Shown here: in pieces, positions 17,241-26,005 of the stretch
Position numbering within the stretch: the first letter of the stretch is position 1
How the letters are laid out: the number at the start of each line of letters is the position of its first letter
Assembly: GCF_002161445.1 (NCBI RefSeq)
Contig: NZ_NFHT01000009.1
Location: 1-64,000, forward strand
Direction of reading: 5' to 3'
Source of the DNA: Alistipes sp. An66
GTDB lineage: Bacteria; Bacteroidota; Bacteroidia; Bacteroidales; Rikenellaceae
Length of the DNA: 64,000 bases
Program-made: the position numbers and the translations under genes
Notes under the pieces: generated by a model
Database searches by the model: none
What the model was told of the DNA's origin: nothing
Seen by the model: only the letters and a program-made list of their open reading frames with translations

Positions 17241-18230
17241 ATGAACACAAGGGCTTTGCTCGAACCGATGGGTTCGTGGGCGTGGTGGCGTTCGTGGTTT
17301 CTGATCTTTTTCGGATGCTCGGTCATGGGTGCGGGATTCGTACTCTTCATCAACCCCTACAATTTTGTTCCGGGAGGCGTCTACGGCATGGGTATCGTGC
17401 TGCACAACATCTTCCCGTCGATTCAGGTGGGAACCTTCGGCTACATGTTCGACATCCCGCTGATGCTGATCGCGATGCTGGTCTTCGGCGGAGGATTCGG
17501 AACCCGCACGGTGCTGGCGGCGCTCTATACGCCGGGTTTCATGAACATCCTCACGCGGCTGGTCTACCCGACGCCCGAAGCGGTCGAGTCGCTCGATCCG
17601 TCGCTGATGCTCGGCGGACGTCTGGACCTTTCGAACGACCTGCTGCTGACGTGTATCATCGGTGCGGTGGTGGTCGGCGTGGGCCAGGGCATCGTCGTGC
17701 GGCAGCAGGCCACGACGGGCGGCACGGACATCGTGGGGATGCTGTTGCAGAAGTTCGCGGGGATCAAGTTTTCGACGGGCATTCTGCTGGCCGACGGTTT
17801 TGTCGTGCTGTCGGGACTGGTGGTGATCGGCTTCGGTCTCGGCACGGGCGAGGCGGCCGCGAACGGCTGGATGCTGACGCTCTATTCGCTCATTACGATC
17901 TATGTCACCTCGCGTGTGATCGCCTACCTGCTCGACGGAGCCTCGTACGACAAGCTGCTCTTCATCATCAGCGACCACCATGCCGAGATCAAGCGCTTCA
18001 TCATCGAAGACATGGAGCGGGGTGCGACCTACCTCAAAGGGAAGGGCATGTTCACGGACCGGGACCGGGAGGTGATCTTCCTGGTGATCAGCCGCAAGGA
18101 GGTACACCTGGTCCAGAACCGCATCCGGGAGATCGATCCGCAGGCGTTCGTGGTGGTCACCGACGCCTACGAGACCTTCGGCGAGGGCTTCAAGCAGTTC
18201 CCGGACAAGAACCAGATCCAGGCCGAATAG
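17241..18230 (+). CDS. YitT family membrane protein (DUF161/DUF2179)
   Basis: This 329-residue protein has five or six hydrophobic segments over its first 230 residues (DUF161, YitT membrane part; motifs FINPYNFVPGGVYGMGIVL and QQATTGGTDIVGMLL). A soluble C-terminal DUF2179 domain follows (DKLLFIISDHHAEIKRFIIEDMERGATYLKGKGMFT, REVIFLVISRKEVHLVQNRIREIDPQAFV). The family is widespread and its function is unknown; ion or small-molecule transport with ligand sensing by the tail is a common guess. The start follows a good promoter. The gene is followed 70 bp later by miaB. Confidence 0.9.
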   Translation: MNTRALLEPMGSWAWWRSWFLIFFGCSVMGAGFVLFINPYNFVPGGVYGMGIVLHNIFPSIQVGTFGYMFDIPLMLIAMLVFGGGFGTRTVLAALYTPGFMNILTRLVYPTPEAVESLDPSLMLGGRLDLSNDLLLTCIIGAVVVGVGQGIVVRQQATTGGTDIVGMLLQKFAGIKFSTGILLADGFVVLSGLVVIGFGLGTGEAAANGWMLTLYSLITIYVTSRVIAYLLDGASYDKLLFIISDHHAEIKRFIIEDMERGATYLKGKGMFTDRDREVIFLVISRKEVHLVQNRIREIDPQAFVVVTDAYETFGEGFKQFPDKNQIQAE

Positions 18231-18300
18231 GCGGTTCCCGGGGGCGGGCGGAGTCCTTCCGCACTCCGGCCGCGGGCGGGGTAAATGAAACGGAAAACGA

Positions 18301-19650
18301 ATGGAATTGAATACGAATACACTGCGCCCCCTGCAAGGGGACGGAAAGAAACTCTTTGTCGAGACCTACGGCTGCCAGATGAATGTCGGCGATACGGAGA
18401 TCGTGGTCTCGCTGATGCAGCAGGAGGGATACGTCTATACGGAGCGGATCGACGAGGCGGACATCATCCTGATCAATACGTGCTCGATCCGCGACAACGC
18501 CGAACAGCGCATCTGGGGCCGTCTGGCCGAGATGCGGGGTCTGCGCCGCCGACGCCCGGGGCTGATTGTCGGGATTCTGGGCTGCATGGCCGAGCGTCTG
18601 CGCGAGAAGTTGCTCGAAGGGGCTTCGGGCGTGGATATCGTGGCCGGACCGGATGCCTACCGCGACCTGCCGCGCCTGGTCCGCGAGGCCGAGGCGGGCG
18701 GCAAGGGGGTGAACGTGCTGCTCTCGACCGAGGAGACCTACGCCGAGATCGCCCCCGTGCGGCTGGACCGCAACGGCGTGAGCGCCTTCGTGGCGATCAT
18801 GCGGGGCTGCAACAACTTCTGCTCCTACTGCGTGGTGCCCTATACGCGGGGGCGCGAGCGGAGCCGCGATACGGCGACGATCGTCGCCGAGGCGCAGAGC
18901 CTCTTCGACAACGGCTACCGTGAGGTGACGCTGCTGGGGCAGAACGTCAACTCCTACCGTGCGGGCGACGTGGATTTCCCGGAACTGCTGCGGCGCGTGG
19001 CGTCGATTTCGCCGCTGCTGCGCGTGCGGTTCGCGACGTCGCACCCGAAGGACATGAGCGACCGCCTGCTGGATACGATGGCCTCGATGCCGAACATCTG
19101 CCGGTCGATCCACCTCCCGGCACAGTCGGGCTCGACGGCGATGCTCGAACGCATGAACCGCAAATACACGCGCGAGTGGTACCTGGACCGCATCGCGGCG
19201 ATCCGCCGGCGGATGCCCGACTGCTCGATCACGACGGACCTGATTGCGGGCTTCTCGGGCGAGACCGAGGAGGAGCATCGCGAGACGCTGTCGCTGATGC
19301 GCGAGGTGGGCTACGACTTCGCCTACATGTTCAAATATTCGGAGCGTCCGGGGACCTTCGCCGCGAAACACCTCGGGGACGACGTGCCCGAGGAGGTGAA
19401 GTCGCGGCGTTTGCAGGAGATCATCGCCTTGCAGAACGAACTGGGGCTGGCGAGCTACCGCCGCGACGTGGGCCGGGAGTTCGAGGTGCTGGTCGAAGGG
19501 GCGTCGAAGCGCAACCCGAACCAGTTGTCGGGACGCACGTCGCAGAACAAGGTGGTGGTCTTCGACCGGGGCGACCACCGTGTGGGCGAGTACGTGCGGG
19601 TGCGGATTACGGGCTGCACGGCGGCGACGCTCTTCGGCGAGGCCTTATGA
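18301..19650 (+). CDS. miaB: tRNA-2-methylthio-N6-dimethylallyladenosine synthase
   Basis: This 449-residue radical-SAM methylthiotransferase adds the 2-methylthio group to i6A37 of tRNAs reading UNN codons. The N-terminal UPF0004 domain supplies three cluster cysteines (Cys25 in ETYGCQMN, Cys61 and Cys95). The radical-SAM triad is GCNNFCSYC (Cys170, 174, 177). A TRAM domain closes the protein (about 385-449, VLVEGASKRNPNQLSGRTSQNKVVVF). All domains are complete and the length is normal. It lies between the YitT gene and a DEAD-box helicase, possibly in one transcript. Confidence 0.95.
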   Translation: MELNTNTLRPLQGDGKKLFVETYGCQMNVGDTEIVVSLMQQEGYVYTERIDEADIILINTCSIRDNAEQRIWGRLAEMRGLRRRRPGLIVGILGCMAERLREKLLEGASGVDIVAGPDAYRDLPRLVREAEAGGKGVNVLLSTEETYAEIAPVRLDRNGVSAFVAIMRGCNNFCSYCVVPYTRGRERSRDTATIVAEAQSLFDNGYREVTLLGQNVNSYRAGDVDFPELLRRVASISPLLRVRFATSHPKDMSDRLLDTMASMPNICRSIHLPAQSGSTAMLERMNRKYTREWYLDRIAAIRRRMPDCSITTDLIAGFSGETEEEHRETLSLMREVGYDFAYMFKYSERPGTFAAKHLGDDVPEEVKSRRLQEIIALQNELGLASYRRDVGREFEVLVEGASKRNPNQLSGRTSQNKVVVFDRGDHRVGEYVRVRITGCTAATLFGEAL

Positions 19651-19686
19651 TGGAATGAATGGAAAAATATAAAAACACGAAAATCG

Positions 19687-21192
19687 ATGCGTTTTGACGA
19701 ACTGGACCTGGAGGATGAGATCCTCGACGGTCTTGAAGATATGAACTTTTACGAGATGACGCCCGTGCAGGAGCATACCATCCCGGTGATCCTCGAAGGG
19801 CGCGACCTGATCGGCTGTGCGCAGACCGGTACGGGCAAGACGGCGGCCTATACGCTTCCGCTGCTGAACCGGCTGCTGCTGGAAGGGAATCCGGACAACG
19901 TGGTCAAGTCGCTGATCATCGTGCCGACGCGCGAGCTGGCGCAGCAGATCGACCAGCAGTTCCAGGGCTTTTCGTACTACGCCCCGATCTCCACGACCGT
20001 CGTGTACGGCGGCGGCGACGGCAAGGGCTGGGACTTGCAGAAGAACGGCATGCTGAACGGCGCCGACGTGGTGATCGCCACGCCGGGGCGGATGATCGCC
20101 CACTTGCAGAACAGCGGCGTGGACCTCTCGCACGTGGAGTACCTGATCCTCGACGAGGCGGACCGGATGCTCGACATGGGATTCAGCGACGACATCATGA
20201 AGATCATCTCCTACATGCCGCGCGAACGGCAGACGATCATGTTCTCGGCGACGCTTCCGCCGAAGATCCGCGAGCTGGCGAAGACCATCCTGCGGAACCC
20301 CGCGGAGGTGAACATCGCCATTTCGAAGCCCAACGAGGCGATCGACCAGTCGGCCTACGTCTGCTACGAGAGCCAGAAACTGGGTATTATCCGCGAACTG
20401 TTCGCCGAACCCTCGGAGTCGAAGACGATCATCTTCTCGTCGTCGAAGCTGAAAGTCAAGGAGCTGGCGCACACGCTCAAACGCATGAAACTCGACGTGG
20501 CAGCGATGCATTCGGACCTGGAGCAGGCGCAGCGCGAGGAGGTGATGCTGAATTTCAAGAACAACAAGGTGAAGATCCTTGTGGCGACGGACATCGTGGC
20601 GCGGGGTATCGACATCGAGGATATCGGGCTGGTGATCAACTACGACGTTCCGCACGATCCGGAGGATTATATCCACCGCATCGGCCGCACGGCGCGTGCC
20701 GCGGCGACGGGCAGCGCCATCACGTTCGTCAACGAAGAGGAGCAGGGCAAGTTCCACCAGATCGAGAAGTTCATCGAGCGGGAGATCCGCAAGGCGGAGC
20801 TTCCGGCGGAGGTGGGCGAGGGCCCGAAGTACGAGCCGGAGGAGGGTCGCAGGCGGGGTGGCCGCGGGGGCCGGAGCCGCAGCAAGGGCGGCGACGGGCG
20901 CGGTCACGGACGTGGACGTCGCGACCGCCTGCGCGACAAACCGCGCGGCGGTTCGTCGCGCGATGCCCGGCCGGAGGAGGCTTCGTCGCGCGGGACAGCC
21001 GCGGATGCCAACGCGCCGCAACCGGCCGCAGCATCGAATCCGTCGCTGAATCCGTCCGCTCCGGGCGCGCAATCTCCGGAGGGTGAGAAGCCGCGCCGTC
21101 GCCGCCATCGCGGCGGACGCCGCCACCGCCGGGGCAAAGGAGACTCGGGCGGCGGAGCGGCTCCGGCATCCGGCGGTGAGACGGCGCTTTGA
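19687..21192 (+). CDS. DEAD-box ATP-dependent RNA helicase
   Basis: This 501-residue helicase has every core motif: Q-motif FYEMTPVQEHTIP (21-33), Walker A AQTGTGKT (45-52), PTREL, TPGR, DEAD in LILDEADRMLD, SAT, ARGIDIEDI and HRIGRTARA. After the core (about residue 380) comes a long basic tail rich in Arg, Gly, Pro and Ala. It has RGG-like clusters (RRGGRGGRSRS) and ends RRRRHRGGRRHRRGKG, probably an RNA-binding, disordered region. Such RhlE/CsdA-like enzymes act in ribosome assembly or RNA turnover. The exact paralog cannot be told from motifs alone. Confidence 0.93.
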   Translation: MRFDELDLEDEILDGLEDMNFYEMTPVQEHTIPVILEGRDLIGCAQTGTGKTAAYTLPLLNRLLLEGNPDNVVKSLIIVPTRELAQQIDQQFQGFSYYAPISTTVVYGGGDGKGWDLQKNGMLNGADVVIATPGRMIAHLQNSGVDLSHVEYLILDEADRMLDMGFSDDIMKIISYMPRERQTIMFSATLPPKIRELAKTILRNPAEVNIAISKPNEAIDQSAYVCYESQKLGIIRELFAEPSESKTIIFSSSKLKVKELAHTLKRMKLDVAAMHSDLEQAQREEVMLNFKNNKVKILVATDIVARGIDIEDIGLVINYDVPHDPEDYIHRIGRTARAAATGSAITFVNEEEQGKFHQIEKFIEREIRKAELPAEVGEGPKYEPEEGRRRGGRGGRSRSKGGDGRGHGRGRRDRLRDKPRGGSSRDARPEEASSRGTAADANAPQPAAASNPSLNPSAPGAQSPEGEKPRRRRHRGGRRHRRGKGDSGGGAAPASGGETAL

Positions 21193-21226
21193 CTTCCCGT
21201 GAACGAATTTCCCGACAGCGATCCGC

Positions 21227-21838
21227 ATGACGAACATCATCGAAGGCATGAAATCCCTGTGCCCGATCTCCGAGGCGACGATTTGGGCGCTGGTCGAACG
21301 GGTGGAGCCGTGCTGCTTTCCGAAGCGTTTCCGGTTTGTTTCGGCCGGGGCATGTGACGGATTCGCCTATTTCATCGAGCGGGGCATGACCCGCTCGTTC
21401 TGGATGGTCGACGGCGAGGAGATCACAACCTCTTTTTCGACCGAGGGCGGCATCGTTTTCAGCATGGATGAACTCTATTATGGACAGCCGAGCGAGGAGT
21501 TTGTCGAAACTCTCGAGGAGGTCGAAGCCTATCGCATCCGTCTGGACGACCTCCGGGAGCTCTTTGCCACGAATATCGAGCTGGCCAACTGGGGGCGGAT
21601 CATCCACCAGAATGAGTACCGGCGCCTGCACCGTTCGCACAAGGAGCGCCTCACGCTTCCGGCGCGCGAACGCTACGAGGCTTTCTGCCGACAGTTTCCG
21701 GACGTGTGCCGGCGGGCGCAGTTGGGGTATATTGCCTCGTATCTGGGAATCACGCTCCCGACACTGAGCCGGATCCGAGCCCGAAAACGGGATTCCGAAC
21801 GGCGGATTTTGTCGCAGGACAAGTGCCGGAATGCGTAA
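21227..21838 (+). CDS. Crp/Fnr-family transcriptional regulator
   Basis: This 203-residue protein has an N-terminal cyclic-nucleotide-binding-like beta-roll (about 20-115; ACDGFAYFIERGMTRSFWMVDGEEITTSFSTEG) and a C-terminal segment that ends in a helix-turn-helix (GYIASYLGITLPTLSRIRAR, about 168-187). This is the common short Crp-like form of Bacteroidota. The usual cAMP-binding Arg/Glu motif is not evident, so the ligand is unknown. Its last codons overlap the promoter zone of the acyltransferase gene, which it may control. ATG at 21251 is an alternative start. Confidence 0.8.
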   Translation: MTNIIEGMKSLCPISEATIWALVERVEPCCFPKRFRFVSAGACDGFAYFIERGMTRSFWMVDGEEITTSFSTEGGIVFSMDELYYGQPSEEFVETLEEVEAYRIRLDDLRELFATNIELANWGRIIHQNEYRRLHRSHKERLTLPARERYEAFCRQFPDVCRRAQLGYIASYLGITLPTLSRIRARKRDSERRILSQDKCRNA

Positions 21839-21844
21839 GTTCCC

Positions 21845-21852
21845 TATTTTTG
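21845..21852 (+). promoter_or_regulatory. putative -7 element of the acyltransferase gene
   Basis: TATTTTTG, a full TAnnTTTG match, begins 6 bp after the stop of the Crp-like gene and lies 27 bp before the acyltransferase ATG. No TTTG box is seen upstream. Confidence 0.5.
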
Positions 21853-21879
21853 CTCCGTCACAGGAAACCCATCCGAAAA

Positions 21880-23040
21880 ATGAAGGCATCTATGCAAACG
21901 ATCTCCTCTGCCGCGTATGCGGATACGAAACCTCACTACGAACTGTTGGACGGCCTGCGCGGCGTTGCGGCGCTGGTCGTGATCTGGTACCACGTCTTCG
22001 AGGGCTTTGCCACGAGCCCCGTGGACCAGCGTTTCAACCACGGCTATCTGGCCGTTGATTTCTTCTTCATCCTCTCGGGCTTCGTTGTCGGCTATGCCTA
22101 CGACGACCGCTGGAAGCGGCGGACGCTCTCGTTCGGGGGCTTCATCAAGCGGCGTCTGATCCGCCTGCACCCGATGGTGGTGCTGGGGGCGGTGCTGGGG
22201 GCCGTGACCTTCTGCATTCAGGGGCGCGTGCAGTGGGACGGCACGCCGGTGGCCTTTTCGTCGGTGCTGCTGGCGCTGCTGTTGAGCCTCTTCCTGATCC
22301 CGGCCCTGCCCGGCTCGGGACCCGAAGTGCGGGGCAACGGCGAAATGTACCCGCTCAACGGCCCCACGTGGTCGCTCTTCTTCGAATACATCGGCAACCT
22401 GCTCTACGCGCTCTTCCTGCGCCGTCTTCCGACGCGCTGGCTGGCGGGTTTCGTCGCGCTGACGGGGATCGGTCTGGCGGCCTACGCCGTGGGCAACGGC
22501 TCCGGATACGGGCACCTCGGCGTGGGGTGGACGCTCGCGGGCAACAACCTGCCGGGCGGTCTGCTGCGCCTGTCGTTCGCCTTCCCGATGGGGCTGCTGC
22601 TGTCGCGGCTCTTCCGGCCCGTGGCCGTGCGGGGCGCCTTCTGGATATGCAGTCTGGCCGTCGTTGCGCTGCTCTGCGTCCCTTATGTGGGCGACGGAAC
22701 GGCTCCGTGGATGAACGGACTCTACGATGCGGCGTGCGTTCTCGTGCTCTTTCCGCTGCTGGTCTGGCTCGGCGCTTCGGGCCGGGCCTCGGACCGGGGT
22801 ACGGCGGGTCTCTGCAAGTTCCTGGGCGACATCTCCTATCCGGTCTACGTGATCCATTACCCATTCATGTACCTCTTCTACGCCTGGCTGTGGAGCGGCG
22901 GACGGATCCCCTTCGCGCAGGCGTGGCCGGTTGCCGCGGGGATCTTCGCAGGTTCGATCCTGCTGGCCTGGGGAGCGCTGAAATGCTACGACGAACCGGT
23001 CCGGCGGTGGCTGACCCGCCGGTTCCTGACCCGGCACTGA
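21880..23040 (+). CDS. acyltransferase family 3 (OafA/NodX type) membrane protein
   Basis: This 386-residue integral membrane O-acyltransferase has about ten hydrophobic segments. Family signatures are YELLDGLRGVAALVVIWYHVFEG near the N-terminus (with the essential His), HGYLAVDFFFILSGFVVGYAYD and RRLIRLHPM. YPLNGPTWSLFFEYIGNLLYALF follows, and the C-terminal YPVYVIHYPFMYL is also present. Such proteins acetylate or otherwise acylate cell-surface polysaccharides. The start at 21880 follows the -7 box. The frame is open further upstream inside the regulator gene but without a sensible N-terminus. The GH84 gene follows after 136 bp on the same strand. Confidence 0.88.
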   Translation: MKASMQTISSAAYADTKPHYELLDGLRGVAALVVIWYHVFEGFATSPVDQRFNHGYLAVDFFFILSGFVVGYAYDDRWKRRTLSFGGFIKRRLIRLHPMVVLGAVLGAVTFCIQGRVQWDGTPVAFSSVLLALLLSLFLIPALPGSGPEVRGNGEMYPLNGPTWSLFFEYIGNLLYALFLRRLPTRWLAGFVALTGIGLAAYAVGNGSGYGHLGVGWTLAGNNLPGGLLRLSFAFPMGLLLSRLFRPVAVRGAFWICSLAVVALLCVPYVGDGTAPWMNGLYDAACVLVLFPLLVWLGASGRASDRGTAGLCKFLGDISYPVYVIHYPFMYLFYAWLWSGGRIPFAQAWPVAAGIFAGSILLAWGALKCYDEPVRRWLTRRFLTRH

Positions 23041-23176
23041 CCCGGCGGCGATCCGCTGCCGGCCGTGCCCGGCCCGGAGTCCGGGGCAGTTCCTTCCCGA
23101 TCCGCCGCTGTCCGACCCGTTGCGGCCCCTCCCGAAAACCTTTTGAATCCGATAGCAAACCAAACCAACCCAATCC

Positions 23177-25732
23177 ATGAATACCTTGAAACCCATTTGG
23201 TGTGCCGGCCTGCTCTTCCTGACGCTGGGCGGCACCTTGTCGGCACAGGAGACCGACTTCGACCTCTCGGCGCAACGCTCCGAAGTACAGGAGGTGGCGC
23301 CCGTCCCGGGCCACAAGCGGGACCACGGCGGCATCGTCGTCAACCCTACGCCTCACCGGATGCAGCTCGACACCCTGCATCGGCTCGACATCTCGCAGGG
23401 CCTCCGGCTGAAAGACCGTCAGCGCTGCTTCGACGATGACCTCGGCTTCGTGCGGCTTGCCGCGAAGGGACCGCAACTGGACATCGACTTCGGGGAGAAG
23501 GCCGCAGCGCGCCGCGGCGTGAAGAGCGTCTCGGGAGCCTATGCGCTCGACATCGACGCGAAGGGCGTGCGGATCGTCGGCTACGACGAGCGCGGCGCCT
23601 TCTACGGCATCCAGACGCTCCGCCAGCTGCTCGAAAGCCCGGCCACGGCCGGTGTGCGGCTGCCTTACGCGCGCATCGACGACCATCCGGACCTTCCGAA
23701 CCGCGGTGTGGTCGAGGGCTTCTACGGTACGCCGTGGTCGCATGAGGTGCGCCTGTCGCTGATCGACTTCTACGGACGCTTCAAGATGAACACCTACCTT
23801 TACGGACCGAAGGACGACCCCTACCACAGCTGCCCGAACTGGCGGCTTCCCTACCCGGAGCAGGAGGCTGCGCAGATCCGCGAACTGGTCGAGGCGTGCC
23901 GCCGCAACCGGGTGGACTTCGTCTGGGCGATCCATCCGGGCCAGGACATCCGCTGGGACGAGACCGACTACCGGAATCTGGTCGGCAAGTTCGAACGGAT
24001 GTACGATCTGGGCGTGCGGTCGTTCGCGATCTTCTTCGACGACATTTCGGGCGAGAGGACCGATCCGCGGAAGCAGACGGCGCTGCTGAACCGCCTGATG
24101 GAGGAGTTCGTCGAGGCGAAGGGCGACGTGGCGCCGCTGACGGTCTGCCCGACGGACTATTCGCGGCTGTGGGCGAACCCCACGCCGCAGGGGAGCCTGG
24201 CGATCTACGGCGAGACGCTGCACCCGGCGGTGAAGGTCTTCTGGACGGGAGACGTGGTGTGCAGCGATCTGACGCGCGAAACGCTGTCGTGGGTCAACAG
24301 CCGGATCCGGCGCCCGGCCTACTTCTGGTGGAATTTCCCCGTGACGGACTACGTGCGTCACATCGTCCTGCAAGGCCCGACCTACGGGCTCGACACGACG
24401 CTCTCCGAGCGGGAGCTCTGCGGCATTGCCAGCAATCCGATGGAGCACGGCGAGGCGTCGAAACTGGCGCTCTACGGCGTGGCGGACTACGCCTGGAACA
24501 TTGCGGCCTACGATGCGCTGGACAACTGGGAGCGCGGTTTGGGCGTGCTGGTTCCGGAGGCGCGCGAGGCCTACCGCACCTTCGCCATCCACTCCGCGGA
24601 CACCGAGAACGGCTACCGCCGTGCCGAGTCGTGGGAGACGCGGACGTTCCGGCTCGACGAATGGACGGATGCGGCGGCCGCGGCGCTCCGTGCGGAGTTC
24701 GAGCGGGTCGAGCAGGCTCCTGCGATCCTTGAAGCGAAGTGCTCCAACCGCGCGCTTCTCAACGAGTTGCGGCCGTGGCTCACGGAGTTCGCGAAGCTCG
24801 GCGCGCGCGGCCGCCGGACGCTCGACCTGATGGAGGCCTACCGTGCGGACGGAGACGTTGCGACGCTCTGGGCGCAGTACGCCGACAACCGGATGAGCGA
24901 TGCCGACCGCCGCAGCTACGAAGCCCACCGCTCGGGAACGATGAAACTGCAACCCTTCTATGAAGAGGCCATGGAGGAGATGGGCCACGGCCTGCTGACA
25001 CGGCTCATGGGCGCCGCGCCGATGACGCTGCGCGGCATCGGCTCCTTCGCGAGCGCGCGCACGCCGCAGACCCGGCTGATGTTCGACAACGACTCCACGA
25101 CCTTCTACACGTCGGGCATCGCCCAGAAACCCGACGACTGGATCGGCGTCGATCTGGGCGGCGTGCATGATGTCCGGGAGGTGTCGATCCTGCAAGGGCG
25201 CAACTCGACCGACGACGTCGACTATTTCGACCACGCCGTGCTGGAATACTCGGCCGACGGGCGGACGTGGCACCCGCTGCTCGACGAACTGACGCGTCAG
25301 TACGTCATCCGCTGGACGGGCGAGGCGGTTTCCGCCCGCTATGTGCGGCTGCGGCGGCTGGATTCGAAACGCACGAACTATGCGGCCATCCGCACGTTCG
25401 AGGTCAATCCGCTGCGGGTTGCCGATCTCGGTTTTCCGCTCGAAGCCGACGATGCGGCCGCAGCGCTGCGGATGTTCGACGGACGCCCCGACACGTCGTA
25501 TGCCGTCGACGACACCCTCACCTTCGGACTGCTCCCCGGCACGAAGAGCTGCACGCTGCTGATGGGCCGTCCGGCCTCGCCGGTCGAGGTGGAGCAGCTG
25601 GCGGCTGACGGCGCCACGGTGGTTGCGCGGAGCGTTGTGGCGGATCCCTTCTGCCGGATCGAGGTGGCGGAGGGGGCTGCGGGCATCCGCGTGAAAGGTG
25701 CTGCGGAGATTTTTGAGATCGTGATGCGGTAG
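23177..25732 (+). CDS. GH84 beta-N-acetylglucosaminidase (O-GlcNAcase-like)
   Basis: This 851-residue secreted enzyme (signal peptide ending LSAQ, residues 21-24) has an N-terminal GH20b-like domain (about 40-165). A GH84 catalytic barrel begins at residue 175 (NRGVVEGFYGTPWSHE) and carries the catalytic pair Asp288-Asp289 in FFDDISGE. A helical region follows, and a C-terminal F5/8-type carbohydrate-binding domain lies at about 625-745 (WIGVDLGGVHDVREVSILQG, VLEYSADGRTWHPL, YVRLRRLDSK). The layout matches the well-studied Bacteroides O-GlcNAcase family. It probably removes GlcNAc from host glycans, complementing the GH20 enzyme of the nearby locus. A strong terminator follows. Confidence 0.93.
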   Translation: MNTLKPIWCAGLLFLTLGGTLSAQETDFDLSAQRSEVQEVAPVPGHKRDHGGIVVNPTPHRMQLDTLHRLDISQGLRLKDRQRCFDDDLGFVRLAAKGPQLDIDFGEKAAARRGVKSVSGAYALDIDAKGVRIVGYDERGAFYGIQTLRQLLESPATAGVRLPYARIDDHPDLPNRGVVEGFYGTPWSHEVRLSLIDFYGRFKMNTYLYGPKDDPYHSCPNWRLPYPEQEAAQIRELVEACRRNRVDFVWAIHPGQDIRWDETDYRNLVGKFERMYDLGVRSFAIFFDDISGERTDPRKQTALLNRLMEEFVEAKGDVAPLTVCPTDYSRLWANPTPQGSLAIYGETLHPAVKVFWTGDVVCSDLTRETLSWVNSRIRRPAYFWWNFPVTDYVRHIVLQGPTYGLDTTLSERELCGIASNPMEHGEASKLALYGVADYAWNIAAYDALDNWERGLGVLVPEAREAYRTFAIHSADTENGYRRAESWETRTFRLDEWTDAAAAALRAEFERVEQAPAILEAKCSNRALLNELRPWLTEFAKLGARGRRTLDLMEAYRADGDVATLWAQYADNRMSDADRRSYEAHRSGTMKLQPFYEEAMEEMGHGLLTRLMGAAPMTLRGIGSFASARTPQTRLMFDNDSTTFYTSGIAQKPDDWIGVDLGGVHDVREVSILQGRNSTDDVDYFDHAVLEYSADGRTWHPLLDELTRQYVIRWTGEAVSARYVRLRRLDSKRTNYAAIRTFEVNPLRVADLGFPLEADDAAAALRMFDGRPDTSYAVDDTLTFGLLPGTKSCTLLMGRPASPVEVEQLAADGATVVARSVVADPFCRIEVAEGAAGIRVKGAAEIFEIVMR

Positions 25733-25767
25733 GCTGCCGGTCGGTGCCTGCTGACCGCCTGAATGAA

Positions 25768-25805
25768 GCAGAAGCCGGGGTTTATGTGCCCCGGCTCCTG
25801 CTTTT
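25768..25805 (+). terminator. terminator after the GH84 gene
   Basis: GCAG plus AGCCGGGG pair with CCCCGGCT plus CTGC around an 8-base loop, with one mismatched pair inside the stem, and TTTT follows at once. Confidence 0.8.
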
Positions 25806-25848
25806 GGGAGGATGTTCCGGCTGTTGTTTGTCCGGATTCGCAAGAGAC

Positions 25849-25974
25849 ATTGTCTCGCCGGGATTTTTCGGAGGTTCGAAACCGCCCCTTTAAGAAAGGT
25901 CCGGTTCTTAACCGGGCGCCCATAGAACCGGTTTTTTAAACCGGTAGGGGGATTGTCTCGCCGGGATTTTTCGG
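25849..25974. repeat. 23-bp direct repeats flanking a hairpin cluster
   Basis: The 23-bp sequence starting ATTGTCTCGCCGGGATTTTT and ending CGG occurs at 25849-25871 and again at 25952-25974, identical and 103 bp apart. Between them lie the inverted repeats CCGGTTCT/AGAACCGG and ACCGGTTT/AAACCGGT. No coding frame is credible here. It may be an intergenic repeat of a REP-like kind. Confidence 0.75.
25901..25937 (+). terminator. second terminator-like hairpin between the 23-bp repeats
   Basis: CCGGTTCT (25901-25908) pairs perfectly with AGAACCGG (25924-25931), followed by TTTTTT. An overlapping alternative hairpin, ACCGGTTT-TTT-AAACCGGT, occupies 25927-25945, so the RNA could switch between two folds. 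Confidence 0.5.
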
Positions 25975-26005
25975 GAGCGAAATCGTCGGCTTGGCTATAC
26001 GGATC

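Noticed and set aside
22865..25843. A 992-residue minus-strand frame opposite the GH84 gene
   Set aside because: It is a shadow frame caused by high GC third positions. The GH84 protein on the plus strand has a full set of motifs.
25860..25925. tRNA gene suggested by GGTTCGAAACC
   Set aside because: The T-loop-like string is not flanked by the acceptor, D or anticodon arms. The region folds as terminator hairpins.
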